Source: Streptomyces qaidamensis
Lineage (GTDB): Bacteria; Actinomycetota; Actinomycetes; Streptomycetales; Streptomycetaceae
DNA: 64,000 bases
Direction: 5' to 3'
NCBI RefSeq assembly: GCF_001611795.1
Contig: NZ_CP015098.1
Coordinates: 4,588,001 to 4,652,000, forward strand
Under the pieces are notes generated by a model. The model searched no databases. It was not told where the DNA came from and saw only the letters and a program-made list of their open reading frames with translations. Below are positions 7,393 through 14,553 of this stretch, piece by piece. The position numbers and the translations under genes were made by a program. How positions within the stretch are numbered: the stretch's first letter is position 1; each line of letters starts with the position of its first letter.

Positions 7393-7857
7393 TCAGCGCC
7401 TCCTCGGCGGTCCGTACGGGGACTGCCAGGCGGGCCGGTCCGGCCGACGGACGGGGCGGCGCTCCTGGTGCTCGCTCAGCGCCGACCGGCTGAGGTTCTC
7501 GGTGAACGCGCGCAGCATCCGGCCGTAGGCCTCGAAGGTGGGGCGCAGCTGCTCCCGCAACCGCTCGAAGGCTTCGTGAACGGGCCGCATGACCTCGCGC
7601 GCTTCGGCGCGGACGAGCGCGGCGTGCGGAGTGTCCTGGCCCTGCTCGACCGCGAGGACGGCCCGGCGGGCGGTGAGGCGGGTCAGGCCGTGTCGCTCGA
7701 CGAGGCGGCGGGTGAGGATCTCGCGGGCGGCGAGCCGGGCGTGGAGTTCGGCTGAGGTGGGTTCGGGTTGTTCCTCGTGCAGCTCGATGGAGGCGATGCC
7801 GGGCACCTCGTGCCACTCGCCGTCGTCGCCGAGGATCTCCAGGCGGGTCGCCTTCAC
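7393..7857 (-). CDS. Helical hypothetical protein, 154 aa
   Basis: A GTG-started 154-residue protein coupled by GTGA overlap to the gene above. Residues 1-30 look beta-rich (ATRLEILGDDGEWHEVPGI), and the rest is strongly helical and Arg/Glu-rich, likely coiled coil (residues 45-130). A C-terminal Arg/Pro tail could bind nucleic acid. Not recognised. Confidence 0.55.
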   Translation of the reverse strand: MKATRLEILGDDGEWHEVPGIASIELHEEQPEPTSAELHARLAAREILTRRLVERHGLTRLTARRAVLAVEQGQDTPHAALVRAEAREVMRPVHEAFERLREQLRPTFEAYGRMLRAFTENLSRSALSEHQERRPVRRPDRPAWQSPYGPPRRR

Positions 7858-8297
7858 AGCTGCTGCTCCTCTACGAACACCATGTGGTCGCCCTCGACGC
7901 AATGCGAGGACACGCAGCGCCCGACATGGGCGGCGTCCAGCGCCCCCTGGACCGCGCGCCAGATGACAGCGTTGCGGTGCACACGGTCCGGGGGCAGATA
8001 GTCGCCGAGACCACGGATGTACTCGTAGACCGCGTCGTAGGCGGGCTGTCGCGGGTCGGGCCGGACGGGCAGGGGCGAGTTGAGCTCCTCGTCGGACGGA
8101 GGCTCGGGGCGTCCGTCGTCGTAGCTGTCGGGCTCGGCTCCTCCAGCCGACGTCGAATCCTGCGCTTCACCGTGCAGGAGTTCGTCGACGGCCGTCGGGT
8201 TGGGGCATTCGAGGCGAGAGCAGGTGACGTGAGCGCCCTCGCCGAGGAAGAGGCTGGTGCCGTGGCAGCCAGGGCACCGGCCGGCTACGCGGATCAT
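7854..8297 (-). CDS. Zinc-ribbon hypothetical protein, 147 aa
   Basis: It opens with CPGC and, 16 residues on, CSRLEC: a four-Cys ribbon within the first 35 residues. An acidic linker and a helical region (YDAVYEYIRGLGDYLPPDR) follow, with two more Cys/His pairs (CVSSHCVEGDH) near the end. The start uses AAGGAG ten bases upstream. It is embedded in a chain of overlapping genes. Nucleic-acid or partner binding is plausible; no family assigned. Confidence 0.55.
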   Translation of the reverse strand: MIRVAGRCPGCHGTSLFLGEGAHVTCSRLECPNPTAVDELLHGEAQDSTSAGGAEPDSYDDGRPEPPSDEELNSPLPVRPDPRQPAYDAVYEYIRGLGDYLPPDRVHRNAVIWRAVQGALDAAHVGRCVSSHCVEGDHMVFVEEQQL

Positions 8298-8305
8298 GGG
8301 ATGGG

Positions 8306-8581
8306 TCACTCCTTGTTCTGGACCGTGTGGTTGGGCTTGGGCAGGTCGCGCCAGCCGAAGGGGGACTCGGCGTCGTCGCTGTCGACGTCGGGATGGCCGA
8401 GCTGGGCCAGGAGGTCCTCGGCCCGGGCCCGGTCGTGGGCCCACAGCACGGCGTCGTCCTGGTCCTCGGTGGCGCCGACGGGGACGTGACGGATGCGGGC
8501 GGTGGCGTGGCCCCAGCACCAGCCGATGGCGATGCCGAAGGTGAGGGCGAGGAGGGCGGGGGCGTATGCGTCGGCGGTCAT
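8306..8581 (-). CDS. Single-span membrane protein, 91 aa
   Basis: One N-terminal membrane helix (YAPALLALTFGIAIGWCWGH) is followed by an acidic cytosolic domain rich in Asp/Glu. It overlaps the upstream 67-residue gene by ATGA. Not recognised. Confidence 0.55.
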   Translation of the reverse strand: MTADAYAPALLALTFGIAIGWCWGHATARIRHVPVGATEDQDDAVLWAHDRARAEDLLAQLGHPDVDSDDAESPFGWRDLPKPNHTVQNKE

Positions 8582-8781
8582 GACGGGCTGCCGTCGGCTT
8601 GTGCGGAGGCGAGGGTGTCGTTGATCGCGAGGAGCGCCTGCGCCACGGCTGCGGTCGCGATGGCCTGCGCCCGGGCGGCGTTGGCGATGGCCAGGTCCGT
8701 GGGCGTGCGTCGGCCATCGAGCTCGGCGAGCGTGTCGCGGGCCGAGTGGATGCTGCCTTCGGCGTCGGATCGGTGTGTCAC
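8578..8781 (-). CDS. Small helical protein, 67 aa
   Basis: A GTG-started 67-residue Ala-rich protein. The second half (LAIANAARAQAIATAAVAQA) is a long amphipathic helix. It overlaps both neighbours by four bases, so translation is coupled. Function unknown. Confidence 0.5.
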   Translation of the reverse strand: MTHRSDAEGSIHSARDTLAELDGRRTPTDLAIANAARAQAIATAAVAQALLAINDTLASAQADGSPS

Positions 8782-8897
8782 TGGCTGTTCCTTCGGGTGA
8801 GGTTGCGGAGGGCGCGCCCTGCCCGGCCGAGGCCGAGCAGGGCAGCGGAGATGAGACAGGCGCCGGCGATGGCGCCGCCGAGGATGTGGCCGATCAC
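8778..8897 (-). CDS. Micro membrane protein, 39 aa
   Basis: GTG-started; a single hydrophobic helix (GHILGGAIAGACLISAALLG) with a basic tail (RAGRALRNLTRRNSQ). GTGA overlaps at both ends place it in the coupled operon. The form fits a small phage membrane effector such as a holin-like or exclusion protein, but nothing specific supports either. Confidence 0.5.
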   Translation of the reverse strand: MIGHILGGAIAGACLISAALLGLGRAGRALRNLTRRNSQ

Positions 8898-9124
8898 GCG
8901 GCTTCCTCGTAGTCGTGCCGGGTGCGGCGGGCGTACAGGCGTGCGCGGAGCCGGTTGCGGGACCAGGTCGGCCGGCCGAGGCCTCGCCACAGGGCACGCA
9001 GGCTCCACCAGACGCTGGCGAGCACGGCGTACAGGGCGAGGGTCGCGGCCAGGGCGAGGAGCACGATCCAGGCGGCGAGTCCCCAGCCGAGGGTGATGAG
9101 GGTGTCGAAGGCCTCGGCGATCAC
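8894..9124 (-). CDS. Small membrane protein, 76 aa
   Basis: Residues 8-40 form one long or two short spans (GLAAWIVLLALAATLALYAV), followed by a highly basic tail (about 12 Arg in the last 33 residues). GTG start inside the stop of the previous gene. The basic cytosolic tail could contact DNA or phospholipid. No family recognised. Confidence 0.5.
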   Translation of the reverse strand: MIAEAFDTLITLGWGLAAWIVLLALAATLALYAVLASVWWSLRALWRGLGRPTWSRNRLRARLYARRTRHDYEEAA

Positions 9125-9837
9125 TGCTGCGCCCCGTTCTGCTGCGCCCCGTTCTGCTGCGCCTCGGCGGTGGCCCAGGGGGCGAGCAGGTCCCGCCCGC
9201 AGCGCGGGTGCACGCAGATCCCGCCGTCGTCCAGGTCGTCCGCCGTGACCTCGTGGAAGTCGGCCCACCTGCTGGCCGGGGCGGGTTTGTGGGCGAGGCA
9301 GTGCAGCAGGGTGCCTCGGCCCTGCCGGTAGCCGACCAGCCCGGTCGCTGCGCGTGCAGCGATCTCGCGATCGGTCGCCAGCTCGGTGGCACCCCTCCAG
9401 AGCTCCGTCGCGGGTGCGGGCGGTGCTGTTTCCGGTGGGGTGGGCTGCGCCTCGTCGGCCATGAGGGCGGAGACGATCAGCCCGCGGTACTCCAGGGCGG
9501 TGCGGTTCAGGACGGGCTCCGTTTCCAGGACGTGGCGAACACGCTGGACCGTCGCCAGTTGACGTTCCGCCTCGGCCTCGGCCTCGGATAGGACGGCCGC
9601 CCGGTCGGCGGGCGGCGGCAGCACGGCCAGCACCGCGTCGGCGAACCGCTCGCGGTCGTCTCGGCTTTCGAGCTGGGCGTAGGCGTCGGTCTCGCGCAGC
9701 GCCTCGGCGATGCGGTCACGGAGCGCGGCCCGCTCGGCGAGGTACGCCTTGAAATCGGCGACGGCCTGGCGGTCGCCGTCCGTCAGTGGGTGGTTCGGGT
9801 TGTTGCCGCATGCGGGCCCGGTCGGCCGGTGGCTCAT
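9121..9837 (-). CDS. Coiled-coil hypothetical protein with zinc-like C-terminus, 238 aa
   Basis: Residues 25-110 are Ala/Glu/Arg-rich helix with coiled-coil character. Residues 165-220 (LLHCLAHK to GICVHPRCGRDLLAPW) carry a His/Cys pattern suggesting a metal site. The extreme C-terminus repeats NGAQQ, encoded by a 15-bp direct repeat at 9126-9162, a probable slippage tract. ATG follows CAGGAG. First gene of the overlapping chain that runs to 7292. Confidence 0.55.
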   Translation of the reverse strand: MSHRPTGPACGNNPNHPLTDGDRQAVADFKAYLAERAALRDRIAEALRETDAYAQLESRDDRERFADAVLAVLPPPADRAAVLSEAEAEAERQLATVQRVRHVLETEPVLNRTALEYRGLIVSALMADEAQPTPPETAPPAPATELWRGATELATDREIAARAATGLVGYRQGRGTLLHCLAHKPAPASRWADFHEVTADDLDDGGICVHPRCGRDLLAPWATAEAQQNGAQQNGAQQ

Positions 9838-9873
9838 GTGCTGCTCCTGGTGGGTGTGGGAAGGTCGGGGGCG

Positions 9874-9904
9874 CGGCCGCCCGCGGTTCGAGCGCGGGCG
9901 GCCG
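9874..9904 (-). terminator. Hairpin, copy 1 of a duplicated terminator
   Basis: A 12-bp stem (CGGCCGCCCGCG / CGCGGGCGGCCG) with a 7-nt loop between the genes at 9912 and 9837. It is nearly identical to the hairpin at 11130-11160. Confidence 0.6.
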
Positions 9905-9911
9905 GACCGGG

Positions 9912-10166
9912 TCACGACGTGCTCGATGCCGCTCGGGCCTGCTCTCGGGCACGCTTGCGCTCCCGCGCCTTCTGCTTCATCCCGGCCTGGTAGGCGTTCT
10001 CCGCCAGCCGACATGGATCGCAGAGCGGCTCTTTGCGGTAGCGGTGCTGGCGGGCACCTCGGTAGGTGCCGTGTGCGATGGGCTTGTACTTGCTCCCACC
10101 GCGGGGGCGCTTGAGGCCGATCGCGTCGATCAGCTGGTCGAGTTCGGCGTCGGTGAGGTCAGCCAT
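9912..10166 (-). CDS. Small RHxR-Cys motif protein, 84 aa
   Basis: An 84-residue basic protein whose centre reads HGTYRGARQHRYRKEPLCDP. It ends in a C-x2-C pair and a Lys/Arg-rich helix. The same segment occurs in the Wbl protein (16334-16783) and in the gene at 16852-17388. It overlaps the exonuclease stop by 8 bp and lacks a clear ribosome site, so translation is probably coupled. A small nucleic-acid-binding domain is likely. Confidence 0.6.
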   Translation of the reverse strand: MADLTDAELDQLIDAIGLKRPRGGSKYKPIAHGTYRGARQHRYRKEPLCDPCRLAENAYQAGMKQKARERKRAREQARAASSTS

Positions 10167-11091
10167 CGGCTGGATCGCTGTCGTCGCGTGCGCTGACAGG
10201 TTGTGACGGGCCGTCAAGAGCGCGGCGCAGCTCCGTGGCGGCGCCGCCGTAGGTGCGGAGGACTGCCCACTGGGTGGCCAGCTTCCGCGCCCGTTCCACG
10301 GCGCCCCGTACGTCGGCCACGTCCTCCACGACGCCTCGGATCGGTCCGCGGACTTCGCCGACGGCCGCCTCGTGCATGGCGGCGATGGTCACGCACGCGC
10401 TCTCGTAGCTGCGGCGCATCTCGGCGAGGTCGCGCTGGGTGTCCTCCAGCTCGATGGCGGTCTGGGTGTACAGGCCGATGGCGTGCCGCGCGCGGCCTTC
10501 CCAGGACAGCGGGAACTTCTCCTGGACCATCGCGGCGTCGTACACGTCGCGGGCCCAGCGGGCGTCTCCGAGCGCGGTGTGCGCCGCCTCCTTGGCCGGC
10601 GGCTCGACTCCGACCGCGCGGGACAGCACGTGCGGTCGCCACGGGAGCGGGCCAGCGGCCTGCGCGCCGATCTTCGCGGCGGCGAGCTGCACGATGTCGT
10701 ACGGCCGGTAGTGCCACTGGGCAGAGCCGGGGCCGAGGAGCTTGCGGAGGAACCGGTCATCGAAGCCAGGGTTGGAGCCAACGAGGACAGCGCCGGACAG
10801 CACGCTGACGATGGCGGTGACCGCGTCGGCGCGGCTGCACGGGCTCACCGGGCCAGGGCCGGTGTAGGCGGCGCCCCATGTGGGGTCGACGAGGTGGCGT
10901 TCGTGGAAGCGGCCGATGCGCAGGGCCTCGGGGTCGGCGGTGGAGCGGTCGATGGCGAACTGCCAGACGTGCTCTGTGTCGCTGAAGCGGGTGCCGTTGG
11001 GCTGGCGGAGGATGACGGCGACCTCCCAGGCCTCGCCGATCTCGGCGTCGAGGTGGGTGGTCTCGCAGTCCACGAAGGCGATGTTGGTCAC
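10159..11091 (-). CDS. DnaQ-like 3'-5' exonuclease (DEDDh)
   Basis: A 310-residue protein. The N-terminal domain has exonuclease motif I, FVDCETT (Asp8, Glu10). Later come a Phe-Asp-Asp region (GFDDRFLRKLLG) and motif III, HTALGD (His-x4-Asp), the catalytic set of DEDDh nucleases such as DnaQ and RNase T. Residues 220-300 are helical. It may proofread or trim ends during phage replication. GTG start after GGGAG. A second DEDD nuclease (12235-12789) lies nearby. Confidence 0.75.
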   Translation of the reverse strand: MTNIAFVDCETTHLDAEIGEAWEVAVILRQPNGTRFSDTEHVWQFAIDRSTADPEALRIGRFHERHLVDPTWGAAYTGPGPVSPCSRADAVTAIVSVLSGAVLVGSNPGFDDRFLRKLLGPGSAQWHYRPYDIVQLAAAKIGAQAAGPLPWRPHVLSRAVGVEPPAKEAAHTALGDARWARDVYDAAMVQEKFPLSWEGRARHAIGLYTQTAIELEDTQRDLAEMRRSYESACVTIAAMHEAAVGEVRGPIRGVVEDVADVRGAVERARKLATQWAVLRTYGGAATELRRALDGPSQPVSARDDSDPADG

Positions 11092-11129
11092 GGGTTTCTG
11101 CTCCCGGTGGTGTGGTGTGATCGGGGAAG

Positions 11130-11160
11130 CGGCCGCCCGCGATTCGGGCGCGGGCGGCCG
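11130..11160 (-). terminator. Hairpin, copy 2 of a duplicated terminator
   Basis: The same 12-bp stem as at 9874-9904 with a different loop (ATTCGGG). It separates the genes at 11171 and 11091. Confidence 0.6.
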
Positions 11161-11170
11161 GCCACTGCGG

Positions 11171-11575
11171 CTACTGGCTCCAGCCGATGTGGCGGAACTC
11201 GACGCCCCGGGCTTCGAGCTCCCGCTTGGAGCTGCACTCGGCGACCTCCCAGACGAGGCGGAGGATCGCGTCGCCGTGGGAGGGCGGACTGGTCTGGTAC
11301 TCGCCCCAGAGCTGGCCGTGGTTGTCGACGAGGACAGCGTCGTGATCGGGCGTGGGCCGTTCGTCGGCCCAGACGATGCGGGTGGCGCCCTGGTGGCCGT
11401 GGACGTGCTCGGCGTCGACCAGGCGGTCCCAGTGCACGGTCGACGGCCGGTCGCCACGCCAGCGGATGGCCACGGTGCCGTCGGGCCAGAGCACGCCGTC
11501 GGCTACGCGGCCGGTGCCGGACACGCCGGACACGTCGTGGTCGCGCTGGAGGTGGAAGAGGCGGGGCTCAGGCAC
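11171..11575 (-). CDS. Hypothetical phage protein, 134 aa
   Basis: A beta-rich protein. Residues 13-42 (VSGVSGTGRVADGVLWPDGT) resemble a small beta-barrel repeat found in many Streptomyces phage proteins of unknown role. Trp- and His-rich throughout. It overlaps the upstream gene by 8 bp. No catalytic motif recognised. Confidence 0.55.
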   Translation of the reverse strand: MPEPRLFHLQRDHDVSGVSGTGRVADGVLWPDGTVAIRWRGDRPSTVHWDRLVDAEHVHGHQGATRIVWADERPTPDHDAVLVDNHGQLWGEYQTSPPSHGDAILRLVWEVAECSSKRELEARGVEFRHIGWSQ

Positions 11576-12170
11576 TGTGCGCCTCCAGCTCCGTCATGAC
11601 GCCCGTCACCGGGGCGTCGGCGAGGGCCAGGAGCCGGACGTGCTGCCGGATCCGCTGGTACTTCTGCTCCGTGCCGTGACCGTCCCACTGCGCCCGCGAA
11701 TCGGTCCGGTCGACGACCGGCACATGGCCGAAGAGCGGCACCAGCTCCCGGCCGACCGTCCAGGACATCTGCCAGCCGCCCGCCACCAGGTACAGGACCT
11801 GGGGGCCGCCCGGGTCCTCGTCGGAGGCTGGCGTCATGACGGCCGAGGCGGGGTGCAGCGCGGCGAGCCAGGCGAGCAGGTGCGCCGACTCGGCGTGCGC
11901 GGCGTAGGTGTTGCGGTGTGCGTCGGCGAGGGCCTCGACAGCCCGGGCGCGCTCCTGGTCGTAGGAGTCGGCGTGGCGCCGCCAGCGGGCCGCCTCTTCA
12001 CGGGCGAGGCGGAGCTCTTCGGTCTGGCGGATGCCGGCGGCGAATCCCTCGGCGACCGCGCGGCCGGCGGAGGGGTGCATCGCGGCCGTCGGGCGGCCCG
12101 GGTACAGGCGCGCGAACCAGGGGCGAACCGGTTCCGGTTCCTGGTTCCTGCGGAGGAGTTTGAATGGCAT
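11568..12170 (-). CDS. Hypothetical coiled-coil protein, 200 aa
   Basis: Residues 40-105 are a long charged helix (EELRLAREEAARWRRHADSY), likely coiled coil. The C-terminal half is mixed, with a second helix near KYQRIRQHVRLLALAD. Two ATGs are 6 bp apart; the second (12168-12170) is better spaced from GGAG. A dispersed palindrome copy (11597-11608) encodes VTGV near its end. Not recognised. Confidence 0.5.
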   Translation of the reverse strand: MPFKLLRRNQEPEPVRPWFARLYPGRPTAAMHPSAGRAVAEGFAAGIRQTEELRLAREEAARWRRHADSYDQERARAVEALADAHRNTYAAHAESAHLLAWLAALHPASAVMTPASDEDPGGPQVLYLVAGGWQMSWTVGRELVPLFGHVPVVDRTDSRAQWDGHGTEQKYQRIRQHVRLLALADAPVTGVMTELEAHSA

Positions 12171-12234
12171 GGACATGCTCCGGTGTGGTGTCCGGGGCGG
12201 GTCCCTTCGTGGGCCCCTGTCCTCTGCGGGTAGG

Positions 12235-12789
12235 TCAGCGACTGGTGACGCTGTCGATGTACTCGGCCATGACGCGGTTGTGACGGGCGTCGGCGAGGGC
12301 GTTGTGGTGTCCGTCGGCCTGCTTGGGCATGTTGCGGGGGGTGAGTCCGGCGAGCTTGGCGGCGGTGACGATGTCGTCGGACTGCATGGGGATGCCGGCC
12401 GGGAGGTTGATCATGGGTCCCCAGAGCTGTGCGAGGGCGACGTGGTCGTACGCGGAGTAGTAGGCCCAGAGCTGAGGGTCGGGGGTGGTGAGGATGAAGT
12501 CGGCGACGAGCCGGGCGATCTGGGCGCGGGACCGGACGTCGGGGTGGTTGAGGTCGAGGTGTCCGGGGCCGGACGGGCGGCAGTCGGCGCACCGCGTGCC
12601 CTCGTGCCGTCGGGTGGGGAGGGAAGACCAGACGTTCTCGACGAGCCAGGGGTTGGCCTTGAGCTTCTGGACGTTGAACTCGCCACTGACGGCGTAGAGC
12701 TCGCGTCCGTCCTCGGCCACCATGCCGATGCTGATGAGGTCGATGGTGCGGCCGTCGTCGATGAACTCGGTGTCGTAGAAGATCCTCAT
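12235..12789 (-). CDS. RNase AS-like 3'-5' exoribonuclease (Rv2179c family)
   Basis: A 184-residue DEDDh exonuclease closely patterned on Mycobacterium tuberculosis RNase AS. It opens MRIFYDTEFIDDGRTIDLIS with motif I Asp6 and Glu8. Asp115 (AYDHVAL) fits motif II, and His162-x4-Asp167 (HNALAD) is motif III. RNase AS trims adenylate-rich RNA 3' ends. A phage copy could act on host or phage transcripts or on tRNA. ATGA overlap with the 61-residue gene upstream. Confidence 0.8.
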   Translation of the reverse strand: MRIFYDTEFIDDGRTIDLISIGMVAEDGRELYAVSGEFNVQKLKANPWLVENVWSSLPTRRHEGTRCADCRPSGPGHLDLNHPDVRSRAQIARLVADFILTTPDPQLWAYYSAYDHVALAQLWGPMINLPAGIPMQSDDIVTAAKLAGLTPRNMPKQADGHHNALADARHNRVMAEYIDSVTSR

Positions 12790-12971
12790 TCGGCTTCCTG
12801 TCGTGGTGGTGGGAGTTCGTCGAGTCCGTCGCCGATGTCGTCGGCGAGTTTCCGCCAGCGGGCGGCGAGTGCGGGTGCGGTGTCGTCGCGTGCTGCTGCG
12901 GCGACGAGGAGCGCTTCGACGAGTTCGGAGGCGTCTCGGGTGCCTCCGGGGAGTTTGAGGAGGGCGGCCAT
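12786..12971 (-). CDS. Small helical protein, 61 aa
   Basis: An acidic 61-residue protein: Ala-rich helix, then DDTAPALAARWRKLADDIGD, and a Pro/Gln tail. It sits between a micro-lipoprotein gene and RNase AS, overlapping the latter by ATGA. Possibly a small partner of one neighbour; unknown. Confidence 0.5.
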   Translation of the reverse strand: MAALLKLPGGTRDASELVEALLVAAAARDDTAPALAARWRKLADDIGDGLDELPPPRQEAE

Positions 12972-12974
12972 TGG

Positions 12975-13094
12975 TCAGCTCCCTTCGTCCGGTGGGGTGG
13001 GGGCTGCTTGTGGCGTCGGGGTCGGTTCGCGCTGGGTATCGCTGCAGCCGGTGAGGAGTGCTGTGGCGAGGAGGGCGACGGCGAGGGTGCGCAT
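12975..13094 (-). CDS. Micro-lipoprotein, 39 aa
   Basis: Only 39 residues. The signal helix MRTLAVALLATALLTGC ends in lipobox LTGC (Cys17), leaving a 23-residue Pro/Thr-rich mature peptide. ATG is in a TAATG overlap with the ssb stop, so it is translated after SSB. A secreted micro-lipoprotein inside a replication operon is unusual. Exclusion or surface modification is possible, without direct evidence. Confidence 0.55.
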   Translation of the reverse strand: MRTLAVALLATALLTGCSDTQREPTPTPQAAPTPPDEGS

Positions 13095-13609
13095 TAGAAC
13101 GGGGGTTCGTCGCTGTAGCCGGTGGCCTGGTCGACGGCCCAGGGGTCGTCCTGCGGGGCGGGTGCGGACCGGCGCTGGGTCTGGCCCTGGGCGCGCTGCT
13201 GGTTCTGCGGGGGCCGCTGCTGTCCGCCCTGGCCGTTCTGCTGCTGGCTCTGGGCGTCCTTGGAGACCTGGGCGACGGCGTACGCGAGGTTGGGCGCGAT
13301 GGAGCGGATGAGGAGTGCCGGCCGCTCGTGCTTCTGGCCGTCCTTCTCCCACCGCTCGGTGCGCAGGTCACCGGAGACGAGGACCTCCATGCCCTTCGAG
13401 AGGGTCTCGGAGGCGTTCTCGGCCAGGCGCTCCCAGACGGTGCCGCGGATATAGAAGACGTCGCCGTCTTCCCACTGCTGGGTCTGCTGGTTGAGGCGCC
13501 GGCTGTTGAACGCGAGAGGGATGGAGGCGACGGCCTTCCCGGCCTGGGTGAAGCGGAGTTCGGGGTCGCCGGTGAGTCGGCCGACGCCGGTCATGGTGGG
13601 CAGGGACAC
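13094..13609 (-). CDS. ssb: Single-stranded DNA-binding protein
   Basis: A 171-residue SSB. Residues 1-105 are the OB fold with typical signatures (GVGRLTGDPELRFTQAGKAV; WERLAENASETLSKGMEVLV). A Gln/Gly-rich linker and the acidic tip SDEPPF follow. SSB tips of this type recruit replication and repair enzymes. GTG start after GGAGA. It lies with the initiator/loader genes, consistent with coating ssDNA in phage replication. Length is near that of host SSBs. Confidence 0.93.
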   Translation of the reverse strand: MSLPTMTGVGRLTGDPELRFTQAGKAVASIPLAFNSRRLNQQTQQWEDGDVFYIRGTVWERLAENASETLSKGMEVLVSGDLRTERWEKDGQKHERPALLIRSIAPNLAYAVAQVSKDAQSQQQNGQGGQQRPPQNQQRAQGQTQRRSAPAPQDDPWAVDQATGYSDEPPF

Positions 13610-13611
13610 GG

Positions 13612-13767
13612 TCAGTTCTCCTTGCAGTGGCCGCTGATGCAGCGGTTTTCGTTGCTGGCGACGTAGTGGACGTGGTGGCCGAGCGCGACCAGGCGCTGGG
13701 CGGCTTCGAGGGCGGCGCTCCGTTTGCCGGTGTTCCTGGGGGCGGTGTGGTGGCCGCCGTAGTGCAC
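13612..13767 (-). CDS. Small hypothetical protein, 51 aa
   Basis: GTG-started, His-rich 51-residue protein (five His in the first and third quarters) ending CISGHCKEN, a possible metal-binding end. Two GTGs are 6 bp apart; the second fits GGAG better. Directly upstream of ssb with 2 bp spacing. Confidence 0.45.
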   Translation of the reverse strand: MHYGGHHTAPRNTGKRSAALEAAQRLVALGHHVHYVASNENRCISGHCKEN

Positions 13768-13769
13768 GG

Positions 13770-13979
13770 TCACTCCTGAGGGAGGGTCGGCTGGATGGGG
13801 AGGCTGGTCTGGTCGGGGTGGATGCCGGGCGTCGTGACGGCCGTCACGGGCGCGGGCGGCTGGCGGCGGCGTGGTGCCGGCGGGGGGATAAGGCCGAGCT
13901 TCCGGCCGCACACCAGGCCGTATCCGCGGGCGCGGGACTCCTTCGTCCGGAGGGTGCGGGGGCAGTAGCGGCACTTCAT
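13770..13979 (-). CDS. DUF6011-like zinc protein, 69 aa
   Basis: It begins MKCRYCPRTLRTKESRARGY and continues GLVCGRKLGL: a C-x2-C plus C pattern with the conserved Arg-Gly-Tyr-Gly, as in the small DUF6011 group. The second half is Pro-rich and contains the dispersed palindrome (13835-13846, encoding VTAV). Overlaps the upstream gene by ATGA. Nucleic-acid binding is likely but unproven. Confidence 0.55.
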   Translation of the reverse strand: MKCRYCPRTLRTKESRARGYGLVCGRKLGLIPPPAPRRRQPPAPVTAVTTPGIHPDQTSLPIQPTLPQE

Positions 13980-14272
13980 CGGGGTCGTCTCTTTCGACGA
14001 TGGGCGGCGAGGCTGGTCACGCCGACGGGGAGGGCGAGCTGTTGGGTGCGGGCGGGGCAGGTGGCGACGTGCGGCATGTACAGGCGCTCCCAGCCGTTGA
14101 GGGGGAGCTCGGCCGAGGGCCGGCGGGACCGTACGGCGCCGGTTCCGTCGCGCCAGACGGCTGCGTTCCCGGCGGGGTCGGGTTCGGGGTCGACGGCGAG
14201 GCGTTTCCCGGCTTCGGTGGTGGTCCAGAGGACGGGGCGGCGGCAGTCTCGGCATGGGGCGAGTTGCTTCAT
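13976..14272 (-). CDS. Zinc-motif hypothetical protein, 98 aa
   Basis: CRDCRRPVLW near the N-terminus gives C-x2-C, and a second site HVATCPAR lies near residue 70, together a plausible zinc ribbon. Between them is beta-rich sequence (DPEPDPAGNAAVWRDGTGAV). It overlaps both neighbouring genes. Typical of the small ribbon proteins clustered with phage replication genes. Confidence 0.55.
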   Translation of the reverse strand: MKQLAPCRDCRRPVLWTTTEAGKRLAVDPEPDPAGNAAVWRDGTGAVRSRRPSAELPLNGWERLYMPHVATCPARTQQLALPVGVTSLAAHRRKRRPR

Positions 14273-14553
14273 GGCGTGGTGGTGGGGGTGAGGGCCGCGG
14301 TGATGCGGGCGGTGTGGACGTCGGGGGTGAGGGTGCAGGGCTGGTCGGCGGCGGCTTGGCAGATCCGCTCAGGGCACCGGGTTGACATGACCCTGTCCCA
14401 GTCGGTGAGGCGGGTGTCGTGCGTGTCCGCGCGGCGGGCCTTGGTGCCGCGGTGGTTTGTGCACAGCTCGCCGACATGGGCACGGCACCAGCGGCACTGC
14501 ACGGCCAGCTGCGGGAACCGGTAGGGCGGCCGTCGGCGGGGCGAATGGCTCAT
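14269..14553 (-). CDS. Zinc-finger protein, 94 aa
   Basis: Residues 19-48 read CRWCRAHVGELCTNHRGTKA then RADTHDTR: C-x2-C-x7-C with a downstream His, a fold also present inside the next protein (14550-15245). A second CPERICQAAADQPC follows. It overlaps that gene by ATGA, so the shared finger may reflect duplication. DNA or RNA binding is inferred. Confidence 0.55.
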   Translation of the reverse strand: MSHSPRRRPPYRFPQLAVQCRWCRAHVGELCTNHRGTKARRADTHDTRLTDWDRVMSTRCPERICQAAADQPCTLTPDVHTARITAALTPTTTP

